Source of the DNA: Paenibacillus sp. J23TS9
GTDB taxonomy: Bacteria; Bacillota; Bacilli; Paenibacillales; Paenibacillaceae
Assembly: GCF_018403225.1 (NCBI RefSeq)
Contig: NZ_BOSG01000001.1
Location: 2,790,001-2,854,000, forward strand
Reading direction: 5' to 3'
DNA length: 64,000 nt
Shown here: in pieces, positions 33,419 through 42,179 of the stretch
Layout: every line of letters begins with the position of its first letter
Position numbering within the stretch: the first letter of the stretch is position 1
The notes under the pieces: generated by a model
What the model was told of the DNA's origin: nothing
Database searches by the model: none
What the model saw: only the letters and a program-made list of their open reading frames with translations
Translations under genes and position numbers: made by a program

Positions 33419-33780
33419 GGCGAATCCCTCCCAAATATACAAGTGTCCTTCTATAGAGGACATTAATAATATTAAAAACCCTTACTATACAAGAGATTAT
33501 TTATCTTCAATGTAGCATCTTTTAATTGATTTGTACATCCACCAAGGACACTGAAATACATAAAATTTTTAGAATCCATGCAAAACAGGCTTATCAATAA
33601 GATAAGCACTTCTGTTTTTTATATACAAAAAGACCCAACTTAGGCCTTTAGCGGTTAAGAACGTGTCCCTTCTGCTATCATTTTTTAGACCAGAAAGTGG
33701 TTGCCAAAAGTTCAAAAAAGATATAAGGTGAACCTATATGAACGTAATGAACATAAATGAACCTTAAGGGAGTGTTTGTC
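33419..33780. other. divergent intergenic region between kbl and kduI
   Basis: About 360 bases without a gene. It holds the small hairpin before kbl, A/T-rich sequence where both divergent promoters must lie, a possible plus-strand -35 TTGCCA at 33701-33706 with TATAAG at 33722-33727 (spacer only 15), and the TGAAC repeats at 33729-33762. Nothing else is recognised. Confidence 0.5.
33729..33762 (+). repeat. four phased TGAAC direct repeats (probable operator)
   Basis: TGAAC occurs at 33729, 33739, 33748 and 33758, at intervals of 10, 9 and 10 bases, each followed by an A/T-rich tetramer or pentamer. The block lies just after the possible -10 and 19 bases before the kduI start. Helically phased direct repeats are a common operator form for DeoR-type repressors, one of which is encoded in this operon. 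Confidence 0.55.
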
Positions 33781-34614
33781 TTGGAAAGAAGATATGCCTC
33801 ACATCCACGGGAAGTAAAACAGTTTGATACTGCACGCCTGCGTGAAGAATTTCATATTCCTAAGCTCTTTATCCCGAATCATCTGGAGCTCGTGCTGACT
33901 CACGAAGACCGGCTCATCATTGGCGGGGCTTTTCCGATCGCGGAAGAGATCAAGCTGGATATGGATTTAAAAGAGCTCGGGGTCAGCTTTTTTCTGGAGC
34001 GCCGTGAAATCGGTATCATTAACGTAGGCGGAAAAGGTGTCGTCGTCGTGGAAGGCCAGGAGCACGAGCTTGATCATAAGGAATGCCTGTTTGTCGGCAT
34101 GGGCAACCGGGAGGTTATCTTCAAAAGTCTGGATACGGAAAGCCCTGCAAAATTCTATCTGAATTCGGCAACGGCCCACCAGTCGTATCCGACGCAAAAA
34201 GCCACCCTTGCCGAAGCCGAATCGGCGGATCTGGGTTCGATCGAGAATTCCAACGACCGGACCATCTATCGGTTCATCCATCAAAATGGCATTCAGAGCT
34301 CGCAGCTTGTCATGGGTATGACTCTGCTTAAAACGGGTAATATGTGGAATACGATGCCAGCCCATGTACATCCACGCCGGATGGAAGCTTATATGTATTT
34401 TGATCTGCCTGAGGATGCGGTTGCCATTCATTTGATGGGTGAACCAAGCGAAACACGCCATATCATCATGCGAAACGAACAGGCTGTCATCTCTCCAAGC
34501 TGGTCCATTCACAGTGGCGTCGGTACGAGCAATTATACATTTATCTGGGGGATGGCCGGCGATAACAAAATCTATTCCGATATGGACCCCGTCAATATGA
34601 AGGAATTATTATAG
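33781..34614 (+). CDS. kduI: 5-dehydro-4-deoxy-D-glucuronate isomerase
   Basis: A 277-residue cupin enzyme that converts 5-keto-4-deoxyuronate, made when pectate or other polyuronides are cleaved by lyases, to 2,5-diketo-3-deoxygluconate. The N terminus E-R-R-Y-A-S-H-P-x-E-V-K is family-typical, and the zinc site is seen at H-V-H-P-R-R-M-E-A-Y near residue 195. The chosen start is TTG at 33781, eight bases after AAGGGAG, which gives the normal family length; an in-frame ATG at 33757 lies before the ribosome site and within the TGAAC repeats. It is first in a kduI-regulator-kduD operon. Confidence 0.93.
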   Translation: MERRYASHPREVKQFDTARLREEFHIPKLFIPNHLELVLTHEDRLIIGGAFPIAEEIKLDMDLKELGVSFFLERREIGIINVGGKGVVVVEGQEHELDHKECLFVGMGNREVIFKSLDTESPAKFYLNSATAHQSYPTQKATLAEAESADLGSIENSNDRTIYRFIHQNGIQSSQLVMGMTLLKTGNMWNTMPAHVHPRRMEAYMYFDLPEDAVAIHLMGEPSETRHIIMRNEQAVISPSWSIHSGVGTSNYTFIWGMAGDNKIYSDMDPVNMKELL

Positions 34615-34658
34615 AGAATAGTGATTTATATTTTCCTGATTTGAAATGAGGCTTGTTT

Positions 34659-35423
34659 ATGAACCCGATACTGCGGCACGAGAAGATTATGGAAGTACTG
34701 CTGACAAACAAAGAGGTCACCGTGACGGATTTGAGCGATACATTAAAAGTTACGGGCAAAACCATCCGTGAAGACCTGACCCGGCTGGAGGAACAGGGAC
34801 TGATTCGCCGCATCCATGGCGGCGCCGTGCTTGCTCAATCGGATCAATTTGGCATTCTGCCATCGAAAGAACCGATTTCCAGACACTTGGAGATAAAAAG
34901 GAGCATTGCGGCAGCAGCCCTGACAAGAATTCACCCGAGTGATATCATCGCACTTGACGGCGGCAGCACCACGCTGGAAATCGCCAGGCTTTTGCCTAAT
35001 CACCAGCTCACGGTCATCACCAATGATGTATATATCATCAGCGAGCTTTCCAAAAAAGATAAAATCAATCTCGTTGTTCCTGGCGGCTATCGGGTCCGCA
35101 ATAGTCTGACTGGACCAGAAGCCGTAGCGTATGTGAAGGAACTGAACATTCAGAAAGCGTTTATATCGGCTACGGGTATACATCTGGAGCATGGACTTTC
35201 CATCTATACCGGTGAACTCATTGCATTCAAGCGTGCTCTTATCGACACCGCCCGGGAAATCATCGCGGTGATCGACCATCATAAGTTTGGACAGACTGCA
35301 CTTCGCACCTTCGCGAAGCTGCATGAGCTGAATAGTCTGATTACGGACAATGGGCTGCCGGAAGCGGTTCTATCGGAGTACCGTCAAGCCAATATTCCGG
35401 TTGAGCTGAGCGGAGAACATTGA
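34659..35423 (+). CDS. DeoR-family transcriptional regulator
   Basis: A 254-residue DeoR-type repressor. The N-terminal winged helix (about 1-58) has V-T-D-L-S-D-T-L-K-V-T-G-K-T-I-R-E-D-L and the R-I-H-G-G-A wing. The effector domain has the D-G-G-S-T-T-L-E sugar-phosphate loop near residue 103 and T-G-I-H near 172. ATGAGG lies seven bases before the ATG at 34659; a TTG two codons earlier is less suitable. Sandwiched between kduI and kduD, it probably represses this uronate operon in response to a phosphorylated or keto-deoxy sugar, perhaps through the TGAAC repeats. Confidence 0.9.
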   Translation: MNPILRHEKIMEVLLTNKEVTVTDLSDTLKVTGKTIREDLTRLEEQGLIRRIHGGAVLAQSDQFGILPSKEPISRHLEIKRSIAAAALTRIHPSDIIALDGGSTTLEIARLLPNHQLTVITNDVYIISELSKKDKINLVVPGGYRVRNSLTGPEAVAYVKELNIQKAFISATGIHLEHGLSIYTGELIAFKRALIDTAREIIAVIDHHKFGQTALRTFAKLHELNSLITDNGLPEAVLSEYRQANIPVELSGEH

Positions 35424-35454
35424 TCCCTATTGTATATAAGGGGCGGATGATTAC

Positions 35455-36207
35455 ATGAATCTGTTTAATCTGAAAGGTAAAACGGCTCTGATTACCGGAA
35501 CTTCCGGCGGACTGGGTCAAGGCATAGCCATCGGCCTGGCCGAAGCAGGAGCCGATGTGGTTTGTGTTGCACGCAGCTCTTCCCAGGAGGCAGTGACCCA
35601 AGCTGAGGCATTAGGACGTAAGGGCAAGGCGATTGAAGCAGACCTAAGCGATGCAGCTGGACTGCAGAAGGTGTTCGAGCAAGCCCTGTCATTAACAGGA
35701 CAGATTGATATTCTCGTCAATAATGCCGGCACGATCCGGCGGACACCTGCCAAGGACCACAGTGAAAAGGATTGGTTCGATGTCATTGACTTGAACCTGA
35801 ACAGCGTCTTTTTGCTTTCGCAGATTGCCGGCAGACATATGATTGAGCGCGGCAGCGGGAAGATCATCAATATCTGCTCCATGCTATCTTATCAAGGCGG
35901 CATCAATGTTCCGGGATATACAGCCAGCAAGCATGGTGTAGCCGGTCTGACCAAAGCATTCGCCAATGAATGGGCCACCAGCGGGGTTCAGGTCAACGGC
36001 ATCGCTCCCGGTTACATGATTACCGATAATACAGCCCAAATTCAAGCTGACGAGAAACGCATGGCCTCCATTACGGAACGTATCCCTGCCGGACGCTGGG
36101 GAACGCCGGAGGATCTGCAGGGTGCAGCCATCTTCTTGGCATCATCCGCTTCGGATTATGTTAATGGACATGTCCTTTGCGTGGATGGCGGATGGATGGC
36201 AAGATAG
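35455..36207 (+). CDS. kduD: 2-dehydro-3-deoxy-D-gluconate 5-dehydrogenase
   Basis: A 250-residue classical short-chain dehydrogenase that interconverts 2,5-diketo-3-deoxygluconate and 2-keto-3-deoxygluconate, the step after KduI. It has the cofactor loop G-T-S-G-G-L-G-Q-G near residue 15, N-N-A-G near 87, the Y-T-A-S-K active site near 156, and ends in V-D-G-G-W-M-A-R. AAGGGGCGG precedes the ATG. The next enzymes of the pathway (KDG kinase and aldolase) are not in the window. The gene ends at a strong shared terminator. Confidence 0.92.
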   Translation: MNLFNLKGKTALITGTSGGLGQGIAIGLAEAGADVVCVARSSSQEAVTQAEALGRKGKAIEADLSDAAGLQKVFEQALSLTGQIDILVNNAGTIRRTPAKDHSEKDWFDVIDLNLNSVFLLSQIAGRHMIERGSGKIINICSMLSYQGGINVPGYTASKHGVAGLTKAFANEWATSGVQVNGIAPGYMITDNTAQIQADEKRMASITERIPAGRWGTPEDLQGAAIFLASSASDYVNGHVLCVDGGWMAR

Positions 36208-36232
36208 CCGGATTGTTCAATTCTATATATTC

Positions 36233-36276
36233 ATGAAAAGACCGCATCCCCTTTGGAGAGAATGCGGTCTTTTCAT
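36233..36276. terminator. bidirectional terminator between kduD and rhaA
   Basis: ATGAAAAGACCGCAT (36233-36247) and ATGCGGTCTTTTCAT (36262-36276) are perfect 15-base complements with T-rich outer arms on both strands, serving the two convergent operons. Confidence 0.9.
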
Positions 36277-36286
36277 ATCAATAATC

Positions 36287-37543
36287 TCATCTCTTAAAGA
36301 GTACTTCCTGCTCGTAATGCTTGACCTCGGCCAGCCAATCTTCTCTTACCGGCGTATCCGCCTTGGCACAGTAATAATCCCATATCGCTCCGAACGGATA
36401 GGACTTGAATTCCTCCACGAGTGCCAGTCGGGAGGTGAAATCCCCCTTGAGCTCAATCTCTTTCAGTTTATCGACAGGCTCAAGCATCGCCCGCATCAGC
36501 GCCTTCAAGGTATTTCTTGTTCCAATGACCCAGGCTGCAACATGATTGATGCTTCCATCGAAGAAATCAAGACCGATATGTGTTTTATCAAGCAGTTCTC
36601 CGCGAACGAGCTCCCGCGCAATATCCAGCAGCTCATCATCCATCGTCACCACATGATCGCTGTCCCAACGTACTGGACGGCTGACATGCAGGAGCAATTG
36701 ATCTCCGAACAACAGCCATGATGAAAGTTTATTGGAGATGGTTTCTGTCGGGTGGAAATGTCCCGAATCAAAGCATACCGTTTTACCGCGCGTCAGAGCA
36801 TATCCCATATAAAACTCATGCGAGCCGACCACATAACTTTCAGAACCGATACCAAACAGCTTACTCTCCACGGCATCGATATTATATTCCTCGCTGATCG
36901 GCTCGCTGAAAATATCATCAAGTGACTCCATAAGCCTGACGCGCGGAGACATACGATCGATCGGCGTATCCTTGTAACCGTCCGGAATCCAGAAATTCGT
37001 TACGCACGGCTGCCCCAGTTCCCTGCCAAAGGATTCCGCGATTTTGCGGGAAGCCTTACAATGCTTGATCCAAAATTCCCGAATCTCAGGATTGGAATGG
37101 CTGAGCGTAAAACCATCCTTGGCTTTATCATGCGAAAAGCAGGTTGGATTAAAATCCAGGCCATATCCCTTTTCCTTGGCCCAGCTTACCCAGTTCTCAA
37201 AATGCCTAGGCTCAAGCTCATCCAAATCAATGAGCTCCTCTGTGTCTGCATAAATCGCATGGAGGTTGACTTTATGCTCTCCAGGTATGAATTCGAATGC
37301 CTTCTCCAAATCCTGTCTCAGTTGATCCGGAGTGCCTGCACGGCCTGGATAGCTGCCTGTAACAGCAATACCGCCGCCCAGCTCCTGCCCTTTATTCAAA
37401 AAGCCCCTCACATCATCTCCCTGCCAGCAATGCAGTGAAATCTTGATGCGGGAAAGCCGTTCAAGTACATCCTCTACATCTACACCATGCTTTTCATAAA
37501 GCTTTTTAGCTTCGTTATAGCTGTTTTGAACGCTCGTATCCAT
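36287..37543 (-). CDS. rhaA: L-rhamnose isomerase
   Basis: A 418-residue metal-dependent isomerase converting L-rhamnose to L-rhamnulose. Family markers include [14 protein letters not shown] near residue 32, [10 protein letters not shown] near 150, [10 protein letters not shown] near 200 and D-S-G-H-F-H-P-T-E near 265; the length equals the E. coli type. AGGAAGGGG precedes the ATG. It is the last gene of the rhamnoside operon, 60 bases after rhaB. No rhamnulose-1-phosphate aldolase gene is in the window. Confidence 0.95.
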   Translation of the reverse strand: MDTSVQNSYNEAKKLYEKHGVDVEDVLERLSRIKISLHCWQGDDVRGFLNKGQELGGGIAVTGSYPGRAGTPDQLRQDLEKAFEFIPGEHKVNLHAIYADTEELIDLDELEPRHFENWVSWAKEKGYGLDFNPTCFSHDKAKDGFTLSHSNPEIREFWIKHCKASRKIAESFGRELGQPCVTNFWIPDGYKDTPIDRMSPRVRLMESLDDIFSEPISEEYNIDAVESKLFGIGSESYVVGSHEFYMGYALTRGKTVCFDSGHFHPTETISNKLSSWLLFGDQLLLHVSRPVRWDSDHVVTMDDELLDIARELVRGELLDKTHIGLDFFDGSINHVAAWVIGTRNTLKALMRAMLEPVDKLKEIELKGDFTSRLALVEEFKSYPFGAIWDYYCAKADTPVREDWLAEVKHYEQEVLFKR

Positions 37544-37603
37544 CTGTTACCCCTTCCTCCTCCAACATGGTTTATGGAACTCAAGGCTGCTCTTCTGAAT
37601 CCT

Positions 37604-39070
37604 TCAGTTTATTCTATTAAAATGGAGCGAATGAAATTTTGCACGCAGCTCTGACAGCATTTCCGGATCCACGGGCTGAGGCTTGTAAGTTCGAATGGCA
37701 AAGGAATGCCGGATGATATCCCGCGCCTCCTGAATATCCCGGATCGCTCCATCCGCGATCATCTGAATCGCGAGGTTGCCGAGAATGGTTGATTCCGTTG
37801 GCCCCGCTTCAATATCCATGCCAAGCAGATCAGCACTTAGCTGGCATAAAAATTCATTATTCGATCCGCCGCCGACAATATGCAGCTGTTCGAGGCTCTC
37901 TCCCGTTATCTTTTTGATTTCACGAACATAGGCGTCATAGGAAAGAGCCAGGCTGTCGAAAATGCAGCGGGCAATTTCTCCCGGCGTATCCGGCACCGGC
38001 TGCCCCGTTTGGGCGCAGAAGCTTCGGATTGCCTCCGTCATATTCGGCGGATTCAGAAACCGGTCGTCATTGCAAGGAATAAGCGAGCGGAAAGGTTCGG
38101 CAGCGGTTGCCAAATCCGCAAATTCAGCAAACGAGTAAGCGTTATCATATTCCTTGCGAACCTGCTGTATCAACCACATGCCCATCACATTTTTCAGGAA
38201 CCGGTATGTACCGCAAGCGCCCCATTCATTGGTATAATTACTCTCCATCGCCAAATGGCTGGTGAGCGGCTGCTTCCGCTCCACGCCGATAAGCGACCAG
38301 GTTCCGCTGCTCAGGTATCCCCAGGATTCTCCTCGTGCCGGAACTCCCAGCACAGCCGAAGCTGTATCATGGGTGGCAGCACATATCAGCTCACATTGCG
38401 GAAGATGATAAGCCTGAACCAGCTCCTCCCGGATCGGCCCGAGACGGAATCCGGGCTGAACCAGTTCCGGGAACTGATTTCTTTGAAGTCCGAGCAGCGC
38501 AAGCAGATCAACGTCATAGTCTTGCGTATGCAAATTCAGCATCTGCGTTGTCGAAGCGTTAGTAACCTCACTCTTGGAGATACCGGTCAGCCGGTAATGC
38601 AAATAATCCGGCACAAGCATAATTTGTTCAGCTTTTCTCAATTCCTCATGCTCATGCACCGACAGCTGATAAAGCGTATTAAAGGATAATTGCTGAATAC
38701 CTGTCTTCGCATACAGCTCCTGGAAGGAGATTTTCTGGTGGAGAAGATTTGCAGCGCGATCCGTTCGAGAGTCCCGGTAAGAGTACACTTCTCCAATCCG
38801 CTCTCCGCTGCTGCCGACCAGTACATAGTCCACAGCCCAGGTGTCGATGCCGAGTGTGCATTCTTCGACACCGAGTCTTTTCGCCTGCTGCAACCCCTGA
38901 ATGATTTGACTTAAAAGATTTTCAATATCCCAGTAATAATGTCCTTCCTTTTCAATAAATCCATTGTTGAAACGATGAATCTCCTGCAGCCTAAGGACGC
39001 CTTCCTGAAGGGTCCCCCAGATTACCCTCCCGCTGGAGGCGCCGATGTCAACGGCCAGATAATTGTTCAT
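37604..39070 (-). CDS. rhaB: rhamnulokinase
   Basis: A 488-residue FGGY-family sugar kinase that phosphorylates L-rhamnulose. It opens with A-V-D-I-G-A-S-S-G-R-V, the RhaB form of the ATPase motif, and has G-I-D-T-W-A-V-D-Y near residue 78, T-H-D-T-A-S-A-V near 245 and I-V-G-G-G-S-N-N near 395. The ATG at 39070 has AGGAG eight bases ahead; six earlier codons overlap that site. It lies between the GH78-like gene and rhaA. Confidence 0.94.
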   Translation of the reverse strand: MNNYLAVDIGASSGRVIWGTLQEGVLRLQEIHRFNNGFIEKEGHYYWDIENLLSQIIQGLQQAKRLGVEECTLGIDTWAVDYVLVGSSGERIGEVYSYRDSRTDRAANLLHQKISFQELYAKTGIQQLSFNTLYQLSVHEHEELRKAEQIMLVPDYLHYRLTGISKSEVTNASTTQMLNLHTQDYDVDLLALLGLQRNQFPELVQPGFRLGPIREELVQAYHLPQCELICAATHDTASAVLGVPARGESWGYLSSGTWSLIGVERKQPLTSHLAMESNYTNEWGACGTYRFLKNVMGMWLIQQVRKEYDNAYSFAEFADLATAAEPFRSLIPCNDDRFLNPPNMTEAIRSFCAQTGQPVPDTPGEIARCIFDSLALSYDAYVREIKKITGESLEQLHIVGGGSNNEFLCQLSADLLGMDIEAGPTESTILGNLAIQMIADGAIRDIQEARDIIRHSFAIRTYKPQPVDPEMLSELRAKFHSLHFNRIN

Positions 39071-39131
39071 GTCGATGACTCCTGTCATGAATTATTGTCC
39101 TGCTGCAATTCCTCACGCGGTTTAGACCGCC

Positions 39132-41246
39132 TTACTCTGCCAGCGTTATGCCCTTGGGCAGTCGGATAAAATCCCGGCCATAATCCCAGCCTGCTTCAAT
39201 CTGGCCAAACGGCGTTGGTAAGGATGCCTTGCAAGTACTGATACCGTTCAAATGCTGAGGACGAAAGCTCACCTTGCGGTAACCGGGCTCGACCGGCTGA
39301 ACGCCAATCACACGCGACATGATCCAGTGGATCGGCGTGCCGGCCCAGCTGTGGCAAAGACTGATCCGGTAGGAGTCATAATTCGTATACGTTGTCAGCG
39401 CATCATGAAAATCGCCCTCGTGCTGAAGCGTTACACTCTCCCAGCAGGTCGTCGCATCTTCATCCAGCATCTTCCCCCATACGGCGGATACGGCTGCCCA
39501 AGCCTTTTCTGTAAGGCCAAGCTGGGAACAGCACTCTGCAAGCCAATAGGCTGACAACGGCGTGATCGGATCCTCAGGTTTGTAATTCTCCAGAAACAAT
39601 ACAGCCTCCTGCTCTCCGACATATCCACCCATAATTCCCAGCAGCTTCGTAATCAGCTGCTTTCCGGACAGGAAAGCAGCCGCATCCATTTGCGGATGCC
39701 CCCATTTGGATATACCCGGCAACGATAGCTCCGGAATATAGCTTTTGAGCCTGCGTAGGTTGTTTCCTGTCATCCGGAACAAGGCCTGCATGCAGAGCTC
39801 GCTCTCGCCTTGCTCCATTGGAACCCATTCAATCAGGTTGGACTGGATGTTTGACAGCGCATGAGATACCGGATCAATGAGACTCTCTACTTGGCGGGTA
39901 TGCCTTAGGATTTCATCATTCAAAGATAATACGAATGCCTGGTCTCCGGTGTGCAGGTAATACTCCCATACATTATTCAGCCACCAGAGCGTATAAGAGG
40001 CAAGATCATTCATCCAATAGCCCTCGGGTGTTCCGCGTCCCAGTTCCTCCATCGACCGGCGGAGCACAGACAAATCCCCATATAATACATAATCCGCCTT
40101 GGCAGCAAGATAAAAATCATAAGTCCAGTTCAGTCTGTCGCGCTTAATCCCGTCCCATAATCCGATCTGATGGCAGATCTGGTTGGTATGCAGGGAAATA
40201 TCAAAAACTTGCTTAAGCAGCGCGGAATCGGTTTGGAAATATCCGGTTTGCTTCATTGGCACGGATACCTCTTCAGCCTGCCATATAAGCTCAAAAGGCG
40301 AGCCTTCCTCTGCCAGCACATACATGCGGACATAGCGGACACCCTGCGGCAGCGTGAATTTCGTTTCACCTGCTGGCAGAGCAACGATTTCCGTCATCAG
40401 CCCTTCATAGTTCTCCAGCTCATATAGGGACTCTGCTCCATTCCACACCATCTCAAGTCCGCTGCCGGTTCGGTTTTCAAGACGAAAACGCATATTGTAT
40501 TCCTTGCCCAAATCCAGCACGACAAAAGGCATATTAGACAGTTCCGTCTGCTGCAGCAAAAGATTGGCATCCCGCCATTCAGTCTGTTTGCGCACATGGT
40601 AGAAAATATACTTGGCAGCCCGCTCCGGTACCGGAATGGGAACGGTTCCGCGAGCATTGCCTTTCATATGAACCCTGCCGTCCTGAAGAGTTACTTCTGT
40701 ACGGTTTGCCGTCAACAGGGATGTCTCATGCAAAAGGGATGTTTGAATATCTCCGAACCCCCCGGCAACAAACCATTCCGGCCCTCCTTCCAGATCCCCG
40801 TACGGTTCCTCACCGAGCAGGCAAACGGACGATGCCGTCTGCCCGTCACCGGTAAACCAGGAATCATCCGTACAGAGCCAAAACGGTTCTGCAGACAAGT
40901 AAGCAATACAGCCGGCAAGCCGCCCTTTCAAATGAATATTGATCGGCACGATCGGCATGACCGATTTGCAATGAATGCGAAGACGAAGAGTATGCTCCCC
41001 CGCGTCAAGACGAGCCGGGAAGGCTGCAATTCGTTGAAAAGCACATATATTTGCCGCACTTTCTCCGAGCACGCCAATAACCCTTCCGTCCAGCTCGATT
41101 TCGACCTCACCCGTCAGAGCCATATTAAATTTAGCATTCTCGACCGCTTTTTCCAGCACGAAGCTCTTAACAAGCTCAAACTGCTGTATGTTTTCACGGT
41201 CTTGATGCCAAATCCACTTCGGAATTTTCGTTAAAAGTTCATTCAT
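39132..41246 (-). CDS. GH78-like alpha-L-rhamnosidase, shorter form
   Basis: A 704-residue intracellular protein (no signal peptide) with an N-terminal beta-sandwich region, an (alpha/alpha)6-type domain from about residue 330 to 620 and a C-terminal beta-sandwich. The segment L-W-D-G-I-K-R-D-R-L-N-W-T-Y-D near residue 365 corresponds to the D-C-P-x-R-E-R active-site region of GH78 but with altered residues, and C-H-S-W-A-G-T-P near 645 is family-typical. It should release L-rhamnose from imported rhamnosides. It lies between the permeases and rhaB. The changed active-site segment leaves some doubt about exact specificity. Confidence 0.85.
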   Translation of the reverse strand: MNELLTKIPKWIWHQDRENIQQFELVKSFVLEKAVENAKFNMALTGEVEIELDGRVIGVLGESAANICAFQRIAAFPARLDAGEHTLRLRIHCKSVMPIVPINIHLKGRLAGCIAYLSAEPFWLCTDDSWFTGDGQTASSVCLLGEEPYGDLEGGPEWFVAGGFGDIQTSLLHETSLLTANRTEVTLQDGRVHMKGNARGTVPIPVPERAAKYIFYHVRKQTEWRDANLLLQQTELSNMPFVVLDLGKEYNMRFRLENRTGSGLEMVWNGAESLYELENYEGLMTEIVALPAGETKFTLPQGVRYVRMYVLAEEGSPFELIWQAEEVSVPMKQTGYFQTDSALLKQVFDISLHTNQICHQIGLWDGIKRDRLNWTYDFYLAAKADYVLYGDLSVLRRSMEELGRGTPEGYWMNDLASYTLWWLNNVWEYYLHTGDQAFVLSLNDEILRHTRQVESLIDPVSHALSNIQSNLIEWVPMEQGESELCMQALFRMTGNNLRRLKSYIPELSLPGISKWGHPQMDAAAFLSGKQLITKLLGIMGGYVGEQEAVLFLENYKPEDPITPLSAYWLAECCSQLGLTEKAWAAVSAVWGKMLDEDATTCWESVTLQHEGDFHDALTTYTNYDSYRISLCHSWAGTPIHWIMSRVIGVQPVEPGYRKVSFRPQHLNGISTCKASLPTPFGQIEAGWDYGRDFIRLPKGITLAE

Positions 41247-41276
41247 ATGTTGACTGCCTCCTCCTCATTCGTCTCT

Positions 41277-42167
41277 TTACATCTTGAGTGCTCCCTGTGT
41301 CATTCCCTGAATGTAATATTTCATACCAAAGGAGAAGATGAGAAGCAGTGGCACGGAGGAGATGGCGTATGCAGAAAATTGCATGCCCATATCCACAACG
41401 CCGAACTGTTTGGTAAAGGAAGTCAGTCCTACCGCTATGACCTGCAGGTCCCGGTCCTGTATCGTAAGAAGCGGCCAAATGTAATCATTATATACACCCA
41501 CCGATTGCATGATGAACAAAGTGGCCAGAATCGGCAGCGACAACGGAATTACAATCTTGAAAAAAACACCGACCTCAGTTGACCCGTCAATCCGCGCTGC
41601 TTCAAATAACTCACCGGGAAGACCGGCCATATAACTTCGGCAGAGAAATGTTCCGAAGATTTGTCCTCCGGCGGCACCTGCAATGATAATGACCCATGGC
41701 GTGTTCGTCAGCCCCATACTATCGTAAAGAACGTAAGAGGGAATAAGCGTAAGTACACCGGGAACCATCATCATGCCAAGCATGAGCAGAAACAGCAGCT
41801 CTTTTCCCGGAAAAGTTTTTTTCGCAAAGATATATCCCGAAATAGCAGAGAGCATCATAACGAGGATACTGGCTGCGACAGCATATCCTACGGAATTCAG
41901 CATAAAACGCCATACGGTTAAAAAGGCTTCACTGTAATTGCTCCATTTTATCGGTGCAGGCATCCCCCAGAAATTGCCCATAATTTGCGAATTGCTTTTT
42001 AAAGAGCTGAAAAGCATAAACAGAATGGGAACCAGCGTCAGAAATACCAGCAATCCGAGCAGAACGATGATGATGATTTGGGAAATCTTCGCTTTAAGAC
42101 CCCATTTATTGCCTTGTTTGGATTCGCTTCTTACGTTTAAAGTGTCATCAGCCGGGCTCGAATACAT
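41277..42167 (-). CDS. CUT1 ABC transporter permease (MalG-type), rhamnoside importer
   Basis: A 296-residue permease with six membrane segments and the contact loop L-F-E-A-A-R-I-D-G-S near residue 195; it ends in Y-I-Q-G-M-T-Q-G-A-L-K-M. GAGGGG lies just before the ATG, which follows the stop of the propeller-permease gene by 12 bases. It is the partner of that fusion protein; no ATPase gene accompanies them. Confidence 0.92.
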   Translation of the reverse strand: MYSSPADDTLNVRSESKQGNKWGLKAKISQIIIIVLLGLLVFLTLVPILFMLFSSLKSNSQIMGNFWGMPAPIKWSNYSEAFLTVWRFMLNSVGYAVAASILVMMLSAISGYIFAKKTFPGKELLFLLMLGMMMVPGVLTLIPSYVLYDSMGLTNTPWVIIIAGAAGGQIFGTFLCRSYMAGLPGELFEAARIDGSTEVGVFFKIVIPLSLPILATLFIMQSVGVYNDYIWPLLTIQDRDLQVIAVGLTSFTKQFGVVDMGMQFSAYAISSVPLLLIFSFGMKYYIQGMTQGALKM

Positions 42168-42179
42168 GTTTTCCCCTCC

